In this document: positions 27,933 through 37,514 of the stretch, piece by piece
Position numbering within the stretch: the stretch's first letter is position 1
Layout: each line of letters begins with the position of its first letter
Source: Pseudoflavitalea sp. G-6-1-2
GTDB lineage: Bacteria > Bacteroidota > Bacteroidia > Chitinophagales > Chitinophagaceae
Direction: 5' to 3'
DNA: 64,000 nt
Assembly (NCBI RefSeq): GCF_012927185.1
Contig: NZ_JABBGB010000001.1
Location: forward strand, 1,426,001-1,490,000
The notes under the pieces: model-generated
What the model was told of the DNA's origin: nothing
Database searches by the model: none
The model's input: only the letters and a program-made list of their open reading frames with translations
Translations under genes and position numbers: made by a program

Positions 27933-29039
27933 ATGCTAAATCAGTCTCAGTACCAGATCAAATTGCCTCAGTTCGAGGGGCCTTTCGACCTCCTTCTCTT
28001 CTTTATCGAGCGGGATGAGCTGGACATTTACAATATTCCCATTACCGAGATCATCAAAGAGTTCCTCGGATACATCCACGCACAGGAGAAACTGAACATA
28101 GAGCTGAGCAGCGAGTTCATCCTCTTTGTGAGCACCCTTATGCGTATCAAAGCAAAAATGCTGCTTCCCCGGAAGGAGCTCGATGCACAGGGTAATGAGA
28201 TCGATCCCCGTCAGGAACTGGTAGATAAAGTTCTTGAATACAAACGCTACAAAGAAGCTGCCGTTCAGATGGCCGAACTGGAAGCAACACGTATGCTGAT
28301 GGTTCGCCGTGGTAACCTCGCTAAGGAAATGTCTACCATCGGTGAAGATTCCGGTGAGGGAACCGAGATCCAATCTATCACACTCTTCAAGCTGATGAAG
28401 ACCTTCGAGCGTGTGATGAAACGCCTCGAGCAGCGCAACAACAAACCTGTTCACACTGTGGTGCGCTACAACTACACCATGGAAGAAAGCCGTGAACATA
28501 TGGTGTCTACGCTGCGCAGAGAAAAGACTGTGCCGTTTGAAAAAATCTTCGACAAGGCCAATGACCGCATCCAGGCGATCTTCTTATTTCTGAGCATGCT
28601 CGAACTGGTGCAGCTGAAATACCTCACCATCATGGTGGGCGAAGGCAGAAACAACTTTATCATCGAATACAATGAGGATAGAGAAGATGATGAGTTTGGT
28701 TTGGATATCAATGCTGCTGTGAATGCCTCCGGTATTGCAGCAGAGAAGACTTTGAGTGACGATGAGGATGCGTTTATGGCTGAAGCTTTGAGCAGTGAAG
28801 AAGAGGAAGAATTTGTAGAAGAAGAAAGTGGTGATGAAATTGTAAGCGAAGGGGCAAATGCCGATGCAGAGGAAGAAGAAAGTGAAGATGGAGAAGATGA
28901 CGACGACGAAGAAGAAGAAGATGATGATGAAAGTGAAGAGGAGGACGAAGATGATGAAGACGACGACGATGAAGACGAAGAAGATGAGGACGAAGAAGAT
29001 GAGGATAATGATGAAGAAGACACCGCTAAGAAAAACTAA
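27933..29039 (+). CDS. scpA: Segregation and condensation protein A with extended acidic tail
   Basis: ScpA is the kleisin of the Smc-ScpAB condensin. Residues 1 to about 245 show the family: YQIKLPQFEGPFDLLLFFIE with the following DELDIYNIPI, the LSSEFILFVSTLMRIKAKMLLP helix, and a C-terminal winged region (IQAIFLFLSMLELVQLKYL). I start at ATG 27933 because the frame upstream to 27819 runs through the hairpin and promoter. The protein is 368 residues, about 120 longer than usual: residues about 246-368 are acidic, and the last 80 are almost only Asp and Glu, ending TAKKN. The tail's DNA is a GAA/GAT/GAC/GAG array. Confidence 0.93.
   Translation: MLNQSQYQIKLPQFEGPFDLLLFFIERDELDIYNIPITEIIKEFLGYIHAQEKLNIELSSEFILFVSTLMRIKAKMLLPRKELDAQGNEIDPRQELVDKVLEYKRYKEAAVQMAELEATRMLMVRRGNLAKEMSTIGEDSGEGTEIQSITLFKLMKTFERVMKRLEQRNNKPVHTVVRYNYTMEESREHMVSTLRREKTVPFEKIFDKANDRIQAIFLFLSMLELVQLKYLTIMVGEGRNNFIIEYNEDREDDEFGLDINAAVNASGIAAEKTLSDDEDAFMAEALSSEEEEEFVEEESGDEIVSEGANADAEEEESEDGEDDDDEEEEDDDESEEEDEDDEDDDDEDEEDEDEEDEDNDEEDTAKKN
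28864..29023 (+). repeat. Low-complexity GAN trinucleotide tract in scpA
   Basis: About 160 bp of nearly uninterrupted GAA, GAG, GAT and GAC codons encode the Asp/Glu tail of ScpA. Such tracts can change length by slippage. The opposite strand gives a poly-serine frame that is not a gene. Confidence 0.85.
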
Positions 29040-29054
29040 TTTTGAACATATTCA

Positions 29055-29082
29055 AGCCTGAGCACCACGCTCAGGCTTTTTC
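29055..29082. terminator. Terminator between convergent scpA and transpeptidase genes
   Basis: Perfect 9-bp stem (29055-29063 with 29069-29077), 5-nt loop and a T-rich tail on the plus strand; it stops scpA and may also serve the convergent minus-strand gene. Confidence 0.85.
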
Positions 29083-29087
29083 TTTTC

Positions 29088-29723
29088 CTACTCATAGATC
29101 TGCAGCAGCACCGGCTTCTCCGAACTATCCAGAATGCCTGCGAGCTTTTTCAAAAATGGTTTGGACACTGTAGGGCATCCATCACTCTGGCAAATTGGAT
29201 AAGGATCTACTTCGGTATTCGGAACGCATCCATGCGAATGCAGCACAACAAACCTCTTGAACGCATTGCTGTTGGTATTGTCCAATCCGAACAACTTATA
29301 GGCAAGTCCGAATCTGCCCTGATAGGGGTTTCCGATCTTGTACTTCCCAAGCGATGTACAACCGCATCCCGGCTCATTTCCATACTTCCTTCCGTTCAGC
29401 CATCTTTCATTGCAGCGCCCGTGTGTAACCAGGCTGGCATCTAATACAGAATCGCGCTTCATATCATAAATGAAGAATCGGTTTTTGCCCGATTCGATTT
29501 TCATATCTATGAGAAAACAAATGCTTGTATTGCACTGGTTGGCTTTGGCGTAGGCAAGTAATCCATCTGCCTTTGAATGGAGTTCCTTAATGAGCGTGGA
29601 ATTCACAGAACGGGCTACATTCCTTTTGGACGGTGTAGCCTTCATTTTGTAATAGTACCAGCCTGCGCTGGCCAGTACAAACGTGAGTATCAGGGCGAGG
29701 CTGATCAGCAAAGCTTTCTTCAT
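29088..29723 (-). CDS. Murein L,D-transpeptidase catalytic-domain (YkuD_2-like) protein
   Basis: The 211-residue product has an N-terminal membrane anchor (about 5-25) and a catalytic domain with HSHGCVPN and SDGCPTVS; the latter holds the nucleophile cysteine of the YkuD-related family (PF13645-type). Such proteins act in the periplasm on peptidoglycan cross-links. GCGCTSLGKYKIG is also typical. It follows dxs after 86 bp and converges on scpA. Confidence 0.85.
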   Translation of the reverse strand: MKKALLISLALILTFVLASAGWYYYKMKATPSKRNVARSVNSTLIKELHSKADGLLAYAKANQCNTSICFLIDMKIESGKNRFFIYDMKRDSVLDASLVTHGRCNERWLNGRKYGNEPGCGCTSLGKYKIGNPYQGRFGLAYKLFGLDNTNSNAFKRFVVLHSHGCVPNTEVDPYPICQSDGCPTVSKPFLKKLAGILDSSEKPVLLQIYE

Positions 29724-29809
29724 GATATGGGTTTGATGGGGCAGCGGATTACTGCCAGCGGCTTTGATGCAGCTGTGAGGAGCACTCCATAAAAATTACA
29801 ACGTGAGGA

Positions 29810-31738
29810 TTACAATTTAACATTTGTAAGAACCTGCTCGCCCACCATCGTCCGTACCGCTGCTGCAATGCCTGTTGCATCATAGCCGCATTCGCGGTAA
29901 AGCTCTTTGAGGCTGCCGTGCTCAACAATTCTGTCGGGGATGCCCAGCATCTTCACATCAGCCTTGTAGTTATGGGCTGCCATGAATTCGAGGATCGCGC
30001 TTCCGAATCCACCTACAATTGTTCCGTCTTCAACAGTTACAATTTTGTTGTACCTGCCGAATACTTCGTGCAGCAGTTCTTCATCGATCGGTTTCACAAA
30101 ACGAATGTCGTAATGTGCAGGATCGATGCCTTCTGTGCGAAGTTCGCGGATGGCTGTGGTGGCAAAATTGCCGGGATGGCCGAAGCTCAGAATGGCGATG
30201 TCTTTTCCATCTTTCAGCTTTCTTCCTTTGCCGATGGTGATTTCCTCGAATGGTGTTCTCCATTCGGGCATAACACCTTCGCCACGTGGATAGCGGATGG
30301 AGAAAGGAGTCTGGTTCTTTTCGAGCTGAGCCGTGTACATGAGGTTGCGGAGTTCGCTCTCGTTCATTGGAGCGCTCACCACCATATTGGGGATGCAACG
30401 GAAATACGCGATGTCGTAAGCACCATGGTGTGTTGGTCCGTCTTCTCCTACCAGTCCACCTCTGTCTAAGCAGAAGATCACCGGAAGGTTCTGGATCGCT
30501 ACATCATGGATCACCTGATCATACGCGCGTTGCATGAAAGAAGAATAGATATTGCAGAACACGCGCATGCCCTGTGTGGCCATACCGGCGCTGAGGGTTA
30601 CTGCATGCTGCTCGCAGATGCCTACATCGAAAGCGCGGTGCGGCATTTTCTCCATCATAAATTTGAGAGAGCTGCCTGAAGGCATTGCGGGTGTGATACC
30701 AAGGATCTTATCGTTCTGTTCTGCCAGTTCGATGATGGAATGGCCGAATACATCCTGATACTTGGGTGGCTGCGGAACTTCAAAACTCTTCTTGTAGATC
30801 TCTCCGGTGATCTTATCGAAAAGACCGGGTGCATGCCAGCGGGTCTGGTCTTTCTCTGCGAGTGAATAACCTTTTCCTTTTACTGTTACAATGTGCAGCA
30901 GTTTGGGACCGGGGATATTCTTCAGATCGTGAAGGGTATCTGTGAGCTTTGAAATATTATGTCCGTCGATAGGTCCGAAATAGCGGAGCTTGAGCGCTTC
31001 GAAGAGATTGCTGTTCTTGTTGAGGAATCCTTTGATGCTGTGATCGAGCTTGCTGGCCATTTCGCGTGTGAAGTTCTTTCCTACGGGAAGTTTGCCGAGC
31101 GCTTTCCAGATATCGTCTTTGAATTTGTTGTAGGTCTGTGAAGTGGAGATATCGGTGAGATATTCCTTGAGCGCGCCCACATTGGGGTCGATGCTCATGC
31201 AGTTGTCGTTGAGAATGATCAGTACATCAGCATCGGCAACACCTGCATGGTTCATGCCTTCGAAGGCAAGGCCTGCAGTGAGTGCGCCATCGCCGATCAC
31301 GGCAACTGCTTTTCTGTTCTCTCCTTTGTACTTCGCGGCCATTGCCATGCCGAGTGCACCGGAGATGGAAGTAGAAGAGTGCCCTACGCCGAAAGTATCG
31401 TACTCGCTTTCGTGACGGTTGGGAAATCCGCTGAGACCATGGTATTTTCTGTTGGTAGGAAATGCATCGCGGCGACCGGTGAGTATCTTATGTCCGTACG
31501 CCTGATGGCCTACATCCCATACCAGCTGATCGTATGGCGTATTGTAAATGTAATGCAGTGCTACAGAAAGTTCCACTACCCCAAGGCTGGCAGCAAAATG
31601 CCCGCCATGCACACTCACCACATCGATGATGTACTGGCGCAGTTCGTCACAAACCTGGTGCAATTGTTCCCGGCTCAGTTGTTTGAGATCGGCGGGAGAA
31701 TTGATCATGCTGAGTAGTGGGCCTGGGGCAATGTTCAT
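29810..31738 (-). CDS. dxs: 1-Deoxy-D-xylulose-5-phosphate synthase
   Basis: The 642-residue TPP enzyme joins pyruvate and glyceraldehyde-3-phosphate, the first step of the MEP isoprenoid route. Seen are VVSVHGGHFAASLGVVELSVALHY (split here: VHGGHFAASLG), the VWDVGHQAYGHKIL block, TPP motif GDGALTAGLAFEGMNHAG, the DRGGLVGEDGPTHHGAYD block and VEDGTIVGGFGSAI near the C-terminus. Length is typical. A -7 promoter is close upstream. Product feeds undecaprenyl phosphate and quinones. Confidence 0.97.
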   Translation of the reverse strand: MNIAPGPLLSMINSPADLKQLSREQLHQVCDELRQYIIDVVSVHGGHFAASLGVVELSVALHYIYNTPYDQLVWDVGHQAYGHKILTGRRDAFPTNRKYHGLSGFPNRHESEYDTFGVGHSSTSISGALGMAMAAKYKGENRKAVAVIGDGALTAGLAFEGMNHAGVADADVLIILNDNCMSIDPNVGALKEYLTDISTSQTYNKFKDDIWKALGKLPVGKNFTREMASKLDHSIKGFLNKNSNLFEALKLRYFGPIDGHNISKLTDTLHDLKNIPGPKLLHIVTVKGKGYSLAEKDQTRWHAPGLFDKITGEIYKKSFEVPQPPKYQDVFGHSIIELAEQNDKILGITPAMPSGSSLKFMMEKMPHRAFDVGICEQHAVTLSAGMATQGMRVFCNIYSSFMQRAYDQVIHDVAIQNLPVIFCLDRGGLVGEDGPTHHGAYDIAYFRCIPNMVVSAPMNESELRNLMYTAQLEKNQTPFSIRYPRGEGVMPEWRTPFEEITIGKGRKLKDGKDIAILSFGHPGNFATTAIRELRTEGIDPAHYDIRFVKPIDEELLHEVFGRYNKIVTVEDGTIVGGFGSAILEFMAAHNYKADVKMLGIPDRIVEHGSLKELYRECGYDATGIAAAVRTMVGEQVLTNVKL

Positions 31739-31756
31739 TCCTTACTGTTTAATGGT

Positions 31757-31764
31757 CAAAAATA
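31757..31764 (-). promoter_or_regulatory. -7 promoter element of dxs
   Basis: On the minus strand the bases read TATTTTTG, an exact TAnnTTTG match, 18 bp upstream of the dxs ATG. Confidence 0.6.
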
Positions 31765-31939
31765 CGGTGAATTTTCCAGCTTTGCCCCATTCTGTGGCGG
31801 GGTTTTCCGCTGGGATTTTCATACAGGAAACTTTAACAGATTCTGTCGTTTTTCTAGACAAATACCCTACATTGACATGCCGATAAGCTAGTTATTCGGC
31901 CATATATCCCAAATAGACGGGGTTGCATACCCAAAAACG

Positions 31940-31948
31940 TAGATTTGC
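31940..31948 (+). promoter_or_regulatory. -7 promoter element of the LytS-type kinase gene
   Basis: TAGATTTGC matches TAnnTTTG exactly; the ATG follows 13 bp later, so the leader is under 10 nt. Confidence 0.6.
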
Positions 31949-31961
31949 TTAGTTCCGATTT

Positions 31962-33017
31962 ATGACCATGCGAAAGAAAATATCTTATTACTGGCTCTGC
32001 CAGATCTTGGGCTGGAGTGCGTTCATACTGGTGTATACGTTCTTCTATCTCACCCTCCGTTCCCGTGAAACACCATTTTTCTACGAAGTGCTGTTTCTGG
32101 AGGCTGCCGTTGGTTTTATCATCACCCATGTGATGAGAATGTTCATCCAGCGGTTCAAGCTGGTGGATAAACCCATCAATGAGCAGGGATTCTACATCTT
32201 CTTCGTTTCCTTTGTGTTCGCGTTCATTTATGCAGCTGTTGGCACTACGCTGGAAAGGATCCTGGGCATCGAGCCGCCAAAATATTCCACTGTTCCGCTG
32301 ATCAATCAAATCATGCGCGCGGCGATGGGATGTTTTTTGTTCATCCTAATCTGGAACCTGATCTACTTTGCTTATCACTATATCATCCGTGCAAGACAGG
32401 CACAGCTGGATCGTGTTCGTCTTCAGGCGCTGGTAAAAGAGCTGGAACTGAAGACCATCAAGGCACATATCAATCCTCACTTCATATTCAATGCCCTCAA
32501 CAGCATCCGTGCGCTGATCGACGAAAATCCCAATCGCGCCCGCAATGCCATTACCGAACTGAGCAATATCCTGCGAAGCAGCATGCAATCCGAGAAACTG
32601 GAAACTGTTCCGTTCGAGAAAGAGCTCAGCATCGTAAAAGACTATCTGGCGCTGGAATACATCCGCTTCGAAGACCGTCTTCGTGTAGAATACCAGATCG
32701 ATGAAGATACCCTCGATCAGCCAGTACCGCCCATGATGCTGCAAACCCTCGTGGAGAATGCCATCAAACACGGTATCGGCAAACAGATCAGCGGAGGTGT
32801 GGTGAAAGTGATCTCCGATTTCCGGAACAATTTCCTCGAACTGATTGTACAGAATACCGGCCACCTCAATGGATATGTGAATGGCGATGGGTTCGGCCTC
32901 AGCAGCACCCGCAACCGCCTGCAACTATTATTTGGTGAAAAAGCTAACTTTGAAATAAGGCAGGTAGACAGCGGACTGGTAGAAGCCCGCATATCGATCC
33001 CTGTTGAAACTATATAA
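31962..33017 (+). CDS. LytS-type sensor histidine kinase
   Basis: The 351-residue protein has four N-terminal transmembrane helices (about 8-30, 42-62, 75-97, 118-140), a short coiled linker, and the His_kinase domain of the LytS/YehU type: KAHINPHFIFNALNSIR with the phospho-accepting His173, then an ATPase domain with VENAIKHGIG and GFGLSSTRNRL. There is no separate sensor domain, so the membrane bundle itself must sense. It is followed after 8 bp by its likely partner regulator. An ATG two codons downstream (31968) is an alternative start. Confidence 0.92.
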   Translation: MTMRKKISYYWLCQILGWSAFILVYTFFYLTLRSRETPFFYEVLFLEAAVGFIITHVMRMFIQRFKLVDKPINEQGFYIFFVSFVFAFIYAAVGTTLERILGIEPPKYSTVPLINQIMRAAMGCFLFILIWNLIYFAYHYIIRARQAQLDRVRLQALVKELELKTIKAHINPHFIFNALNSIRALIDENPNRARNAITELSNILRSSMQSEKLETVPFEKELSIVKDYLALEYIRFEDRLRVEYQIDEDTLDQPVPPMMLQTLVENAIKHGIGKQISGGVVKVISDFRNNFLELIVQNTGHLNGYVNGDGFGLSSTRNRLQLLFGEKANFEIRQVDSGLVEARISIPVETI

Positions 33018-33025
33018 TCAGGTAT

Positions 33026-33760
33026 ATGATCAGAGCCATCATTATAGACGACGAGCGCCTCGCGAGAAACGAACTGAAAAAACTGCTGACCGAATTTCCC
33101 GAAATCGAAGTAGTGGCCGAAGCTGCCAATGCCGGTGAGGGAATCGAGAAAATTGAGAACATCAATCCCGACCTCGTTTTTCTGGATATCTCCATGCCGG
33201 GCAAAACCGGTTTCGATATGCTGTCCGAACTGGACCGCATCCCCAACGTAATTTTCACTACCGCATACGATGAGTTCGCACTTCGTGCATTTGAAGTGAA
33301 TGCACTCGATTATCTGCTGAAGCCTGTAGAGCCCAAACGGCTGGCCGATGCCATTCAGAAACTGCATTCGCACGAAGACCGCGATCAGCTTCCTGTGAAC
33401 CCTGCCAACGTTAATCATTCCGTATTGAGCGAGAACGATCAGGTATTTGTGAAAGACGGAGAACGTTGCTGGTTTGTGAAGCTGTCTGAGATCCGTCTCT
33501 TCGAAAGTGTGGGCAACTATGCCAAAGTGTATTTCGGGCCAAACAAACCTCTGATCCTGAAATCACTCAACGCACTGGAAGAAAGACTGGATGAGAAAAC
33601 ATTCTTCCGCGCCAACCGCAAACATATCGTAAACCTCCGCCTGATCGATAAGATCGAGCCCTACTTCAACGGAGGATTGCTGCTCGAACTGAAAGGAGGA
33701 GAGAAGATCGAAGTGAGCCGCCGCCAGACAGTGAAGTTCAAAGAAATGATGAGCCTTTAA
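33026..33760 (+). CDS. LytTR-family response regulator
   Basis: The 244-residue protein has a receiver domain (1-120) with the acidic pocket DDE (8-10), phospho-acceptor Asp54 in LVFLDISMPG, Thr in FTTAYDEFALRAFE and Lys in LLKPV, then a LytTR DNA-binding domain (about 140-244) with FFRANRKHIVNL and the C-terminal VSRRQTVKFKEMM. It should bind DNA direct repeats when phosphorylated by the preceding kinase. Confidence 0.95.
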   Translation: MIRAIIIDDERLARNELKKLLTEFPEIEVVAEAANAGEGIEKIENINPDLVFLDISMPGKTGFDMLSELDRIPNVIFTTAYDEFALRAFEVNALDYLLKPVEPKRLADAIQKLHSHEDRDQLPVNPANVNHSVLSENDQVFVKDGERCWFVKLSEIRLFESVGNYAKVYFGPNKPLILKSLNALEERLDEKTFFRANRKHIVNLRLIDKIEPYFNGGLLLELKGGEKIEVSRRQTVKFKEMMSL

Positions 33761-33793
33761 CACCCGGTAATAAAACAAACCTACTACATAACC

Positions 33794-35077
33794 ATGCAGA
33801 AAATTCTCTCTCTGATTGGCCTGCTTGCCATTGGGCAAACCAGCATTGCACAATCAATAGACAAGATCATCAATGCCACAGAAGTTGAACGCATCGAAAG
33901 AACGCTTTCAGCGGATGATATGGAAGGCCGCCGCACTTTCACCAAAGGCATCGACAAAGCAGCTGATTTCATTGCAGCCGAATTCAAAAAGGCAGGCATT
34001 CAGCCGGTAAAAGGCGATTCTTATTTTCAGGAATTTGCTATGCTGAAAGGAAAGTTCCTCAATGCAAAAGCCACTATCAATGGCAAGAGCATCGAAGAAA
34101 AAAATATCGTAGCTCTCACTGCCGCTACCAACCTGAAAGCCGATCAGAATGCCGGATACGAGAAAGTAAGGATCGAAAGCCGTCAGGAATTTTACAGCAC
34201 TATCACCCGCCTGCTGGATACGGATAAGAATTACCTGCTCACCGTAAATGATACGCTGGGCCGCATGTTCAATCAACTCAAACGTTTGCGCGAAAGTTTC
34301 TTTGAATCGCGCGGAAATGTAATTGCAGTGCTCACCAATGAAAAACCTGATACCTACTCTGTAGAGTTCAATCAGGAAATCAGCCGCTCTCCGCTGAAGA
34401 ATGTGGTGGGCATGATCCCCGGAAAAAAGAAAAAGGACGAGTATGTGATCTTCTCCGGACACTACGATCACCTCGGTATCGGCAAACCTAACGAAGCCGG
34501 CGACTCCATCTATAACGGAGCCAACGACGACGCTTCCGGCGTTACTGCCGTAATTATGCTGGCTAACTATTATGCACAGCTGAAGAACAACGATCGCACC
34601 ATCATCTTCGCCGCCTTCACTGCAGAAGAAGTTGGTGGATTCGGTTCACAGTATTTCTCCAAACAATTCGATCCGTCTAAAGTGATGGCCATGTTCAATA
34701 TCGAAATGATTGGTACAGACAGCAAATGGGGTAACAATTCTGCGTTCATTACCGGATACGAAAAAACCGATATGGGTAAAATTCTGGAGAAGAATCTCGA
34801 AGGTTCTGCTTTCAAATTCTATCCTGATCCATATCCCGACCAGCAGCTGTTCTATCGTTCGGACAACGCAACACTGGCCAGACAAGGCGTTCCGGCGCAT
34901 ACCATCTCTACTTCCAAAATGGATAGCGAGAAATTCTACCACACACTGGATGATGAGATCGAAACACTGGATATGAAGAATATGGCGGAGATCATCAAGT
35001 CGATTGCAGTGAGTGCAAAATCGATCATTGCCGGAAAAGATACTCCTTCGAGAGTGGATACCAAAGACCTGAGATAA
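33794..35077 (+). CDS. M28 family metallopeptidase, exported
   Basis: The 427-residue product has a signal peptide (MQKILSLIGLLAIGQTSIAQ) and the M28 zinc aminopeptidase motifs: H223 and D225 in FSGHYDHLGIG, the bridging Asp in NGANDDASGV, catalytic Glu pair in FTAEEVGGFGS, Asp in FNIEMIGTD and His in FYHTLDDE. It should remove N-terminal residues from peptides in the periplasm or outside. The gene starts 33 bp after the response regulator and is probably cotranscribed. Confidence 0.9.
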   Translation: MQKILSLIGLLAIGQTSIAQSIDKIINATEVERIERTLSADDMEGRRTFTKGIDKAADFIAAEFKKAGIQPVKGDSYFQEFAMLKGKFLNAKATINGKSIEEKNIVALTAATNLKADQNAGYEKVRIESRQEFYSTITRLLDTDKNYLLTVNDTLGRMFNQLKRLRESFFESRGNVIAVLTNEKPDTYSVEFNQEISRSPLKNVVGMIPGKKKKDEYVIFSGHYDHLGIGKPNEAGDSIYNGANDDASGVTAVIMLANYYAQLKNNDRTIIFAAFTAEEVGGFGSQYFSKQFDPSKVMAMFNIEMIGTDSKWGNNSAFITGYEKTDMGKILEKNLEGSAFKFYPDPYPDQQLFYRSDNATLARQGVPAHTISTSKMDSEKFYHTLDDEIETLDMKNMAEIIKSIAVSAKSIIAGKDTPSRVDTKDLR

Positions 35078-35091
35078 TTTCAGAAGATATA

Positions 35092-35132
35092 AAAGCGAAG
35101 GCCTGCATGTAGAATGCAGGCCTTCGCTTTTT
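35092..35132. terminator. Bidirectional terminator between the M28 gene and argH
   Basis: Perfect 17-bp stem (35092-35108 with 35114-35130), 5-nt loop, A tract before and T tract after, between two convergent genes. Confidence 0.92.
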
Positions 35133-35145
35133 ATTGTAATCAGGT

Positions 35146-36447
35146 TTATTTGAAATTGCTGAGAACTTTGTTCATTTCGGCAACAATCTTATCGTTGCAG
35201 AGATTGCCGAGACTGCCTTCGTGCGTATGATGCAATTGCTTTTTGTAATTGAAATTGAACTTTCCTTCTTCGATATCATTTCCCACCTGCTTGTATGCTT
35301 CGCGGAAAGGAATGCCTTTGTTCACCAGTTCATTCACGGCTTCCACACTGAAGAGATACCTGTATTTTTCGTCGTCGAGAATGCCTTCTTTCACGGTCAT
35401 ATTGCTTAACATCAGCTGCATCATTTCGAGACAGGCTTTCAGTTCTTCGATGGCAGGGAAGAGCACTTCCTTGGTGAGCTGCAGATCGCGATGGTAGCCC
35501 GATGGCAGATTGTTCACCAGCAAAATCAGTTCATTGGGAACGGACTGAATGCGGTTGCATTTGGCGCGGATCAGTTCAAATACATCGGGATTCTTTTTGT
35601 GCGGCATGATGCTGCTGCCTGTGGTGAGCTCCGACGGAAAAGAAATGAATCCAAAATTCTGATTGATGTAGAGGCAGCAGTCCATCGCCAGTCTGCTGAG
35701 GGTTGCAGCGATATTGCCGATACCCTGACCAACGATGCGTTCTGTTTTTCCGCGGCTCATCTGCGCATACACTGCGTTCCAGTTGAGTGTGCCGAAATTC
35801 AGCAGCTCCGTGGTGCGTGTACGGTTGAGCGGAAAAGAACTGCCGTATCCGGCGCCGCTTCCCAGCGGGTTTTTGTTGGCAACGTAGTAAGCTGATGCCA
35901 GGCAATCCATATCATCCACCAAACCTTCAGCATAGGCTCCTAACCAGAGACCAAATGATGAGGGCATGGCAATCTGGAGATGGGTATAACCCGGCAGTAA
36001 AACGTTCTTATGTTTTTCGCTGAGTGTTATCAGCAGGTCGAATAATTTTTTTGTCTGATCTTTTATAGCAAGCACTTCGGAGCGGAGATAGAGTTTGATG
36101 TCTACGGCCACCTGATCGTTGCGGCTGCGGCCGCTGTGGATCATTTTGCCGGCTTCGCCGATGCGTTGGGTGAGCATCAGTTCTACCTGCGAATGCACAT
36201 CTTCCACATGCTCTTCGATGCGGAACTGGCCTTCGTTGATCTCTTTGAGAATGCCTTCCAGTCCACGTACGGCGAGTGCTGCTTCTTCTTTGCTCATGAG
36301 GCCAACTTCGCCGAGCATGGTCACATGCGCGATGGAGCCCTGCACATCAAAAGGAGCAAGCAACAGGTCGAATTCTTTATCACGACCTACAGTGAATCGT
36401 TCGATCTGTTCAGACATGGAAGTGTTTTCTTTCTGCCACAGTTTCAT
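35146..36447 (-). CDS. argH: Argininosuccinate lyase
   Basis: The 433-residue enzyme splits argininosuccinate into arginine and fumarate, the last step of the pathway. Motifs: VEDVHSQVE, SGRSRNDQVA, PGYTHLQIAMPSSFG, and the catalytic-loop signature GSSIMPHKKNPD. The start codon overlaps the stop of the preceding M20 gene by 4 bp (ATGA), so translation is coupled. It is the last gene of the arginine operon. Confidence 0.96.
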   Translation of the reverse strand: MKLWQKENTSMSEQIERFTVGRDKEFDLLLAPFDVQGSIAHVTMLGEVGLMSKEEAALAVRGLEGILKEINEGQFRIEEHVEDVHSQVELMLTQRIGEAGKMIHSGRSRNDQVAVDIKLYLRSEVLAIKDQTKKLFDLLITLSEKHKNVLLPGYTHLQIAMPSSFGLWLGAYAEGLVDDMDCLASAYYVANKNPLGSGAGYGSSFPLNRTRTTELLNFGTLNWNAVYAQMSRGKTERIVGQGIGNIAATLSRLAMDCCLYINQNFGFISFPSELTTGSSIMPHKKNPDVFELIRAKCNRIQSVPNELILLVNNLPSGYHRDLQLTKEVLFPAIEELKACLEMMQLMLSNMTVKEGILDDEKYRYLFSVEAVNELVNKGIPFREAYKQVGNDIEEGKFNFNYKKQLHHTHEGSLGNLCNDKIVAEMNKVLSNFK

Positions 36448-37514
36448 AATACCTGGTTTAAGAGATCAATGTATAAGGCTATGCCTGATTCTATTTCTTC
36501 GATGTAAATGAATTCATCCGCAGTATGGCTGCGTGCTGAATCTCCGGGACCCATCTTCAGTGCCTGAAACGGCATGAGGGCTTTGTCCGAAGTGGTGGGT
36601 GATCCGTAATAAGTTCTGCCCAATGTTATGCCGGCTTTCACCAATGGATGATCCAACGCAATGCTGGTAGAACGGAGGCGTGTGCTGCGCGGTGTTACTT
36701 CGCTCTGCACATTGGCGCGGATCACTTCGAGGATCTCTTCGAAAGTGTACAGTTCGTTCACGCGAACATCCACTACAAACTTGCATTGTGCAGGCACTAC
36801 GTTGTGTGCTTTGTTATCGGTTTCGATCACGGTAACGGAAGTTTTAACCGGACCAAGCAGATCGGATACTTTCGGGAATTTGTATGTGCTGAACCACTCG
36901 ATATCGCGAAGCGCTTTGTAGATGGCGTTGTCGCCTTCTTCGCGGGCTGCGTGGCCTGCGCGTCCGTGTGAAATGGCATCGAGCACCATCAAGCCGCGTT
37001 CCGCAACTGCCATCTGCATTTGTGTTGGTTCACCAACGATTGCAGCAGCAATGGGAGGAAGTTGCGGCAGCAGAATTTCAACACCATCCTTCCCGCTGAT
37101 CTCTTCTTCTGCCGTGGCTGCGAAGAGCAGGTTGTGCGAAAGATCAGCGCGATCGTAGAAATGCAGAAAGGTGGCGAGCAGTGATACCAGCGGTCCGCCT
37201 GCATCGTTGCTGCCGAGTCCGAACAGTTTGCCTGCGTTTTCGATGGGCGAGAACGGATCGAGCGTATAGCCTTTGTTGGGCTTCACCGTATCATGATGCG
37301 AGTTCAGCAGAATAGTTGGCTTTGCACTATCGAAATGTTTGTTGGTTGCCCACACATTGTATTTGAACTGCTGTGCGGCAATGCCACGTTCTTCGAGAAA
37401 TATTTTGATGAGTGCCGCAGTGCTCTCTTCCTCCTTGCTGAAAGAAGGAGTAGCGATCAGTTGCTTCAGCAAACCGATCACAGACTGCTGCAATGTTGCG
37501 AGATTATTATTCAT
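36444..37514 (-). CDS. argE: M20 deacylase, probable N-acylornithine deacetylase
   Basis: The 356-residue protein is an M20 zinc hydrolase: NSHHDTVKPNKGYTLDPF with first zinc ligands, GSNDAGGP with the bridging Asp, and AATAEEEISG with the catalytic Glu pair. In this operon it should remove the acyl group from acylcitrulline (or acylornithine), the step after the ArgF'-type enzyme. I use the start MNNNLATLQ at 37514, overlapping argB by 8 bp; a longer frame begins at 37535. Whether the acyl group is acetyl or succinyl is not settled by sequence. Confidence 0.87.
   Translation of the reverse strand: MNNNLATLQQSVIGLLKQLIATPSFSKEEESTAALIKIFLEERGIAAQQFKYNVWATNKHFDSAKPTILLNSHHDTVKPNKGYTLDPFSPIENAGKLFGLGSNDAGGPLVSLLATFLHFYDRADLSHNLLFAATAEEEISGKDGVEILLPQLPPIAAAIVGEPTQMQMAVAERGLMVLDAISHGRAGHAAREEGDNAIYKALRDIEWFSTYKFPKVSDLLGPVKTSVTVIETDNKAHNVVPAQCKFVVDVRVNELYTFEEILEVIRANVQSEVTPRSTRLRSTSIALDHPLVKAGITLGRTYYGSPTTSDKALMPFQALKMGPGDSARSHTADEFIYIEEIESGIALYIDLLNQVL

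Noticed and set aside
28472-29023. Poly-serine frame opposite the scpA tail
   Set aside because: Direct mirror of the GAN repeat that encodes Asp and Glu; not a gene.
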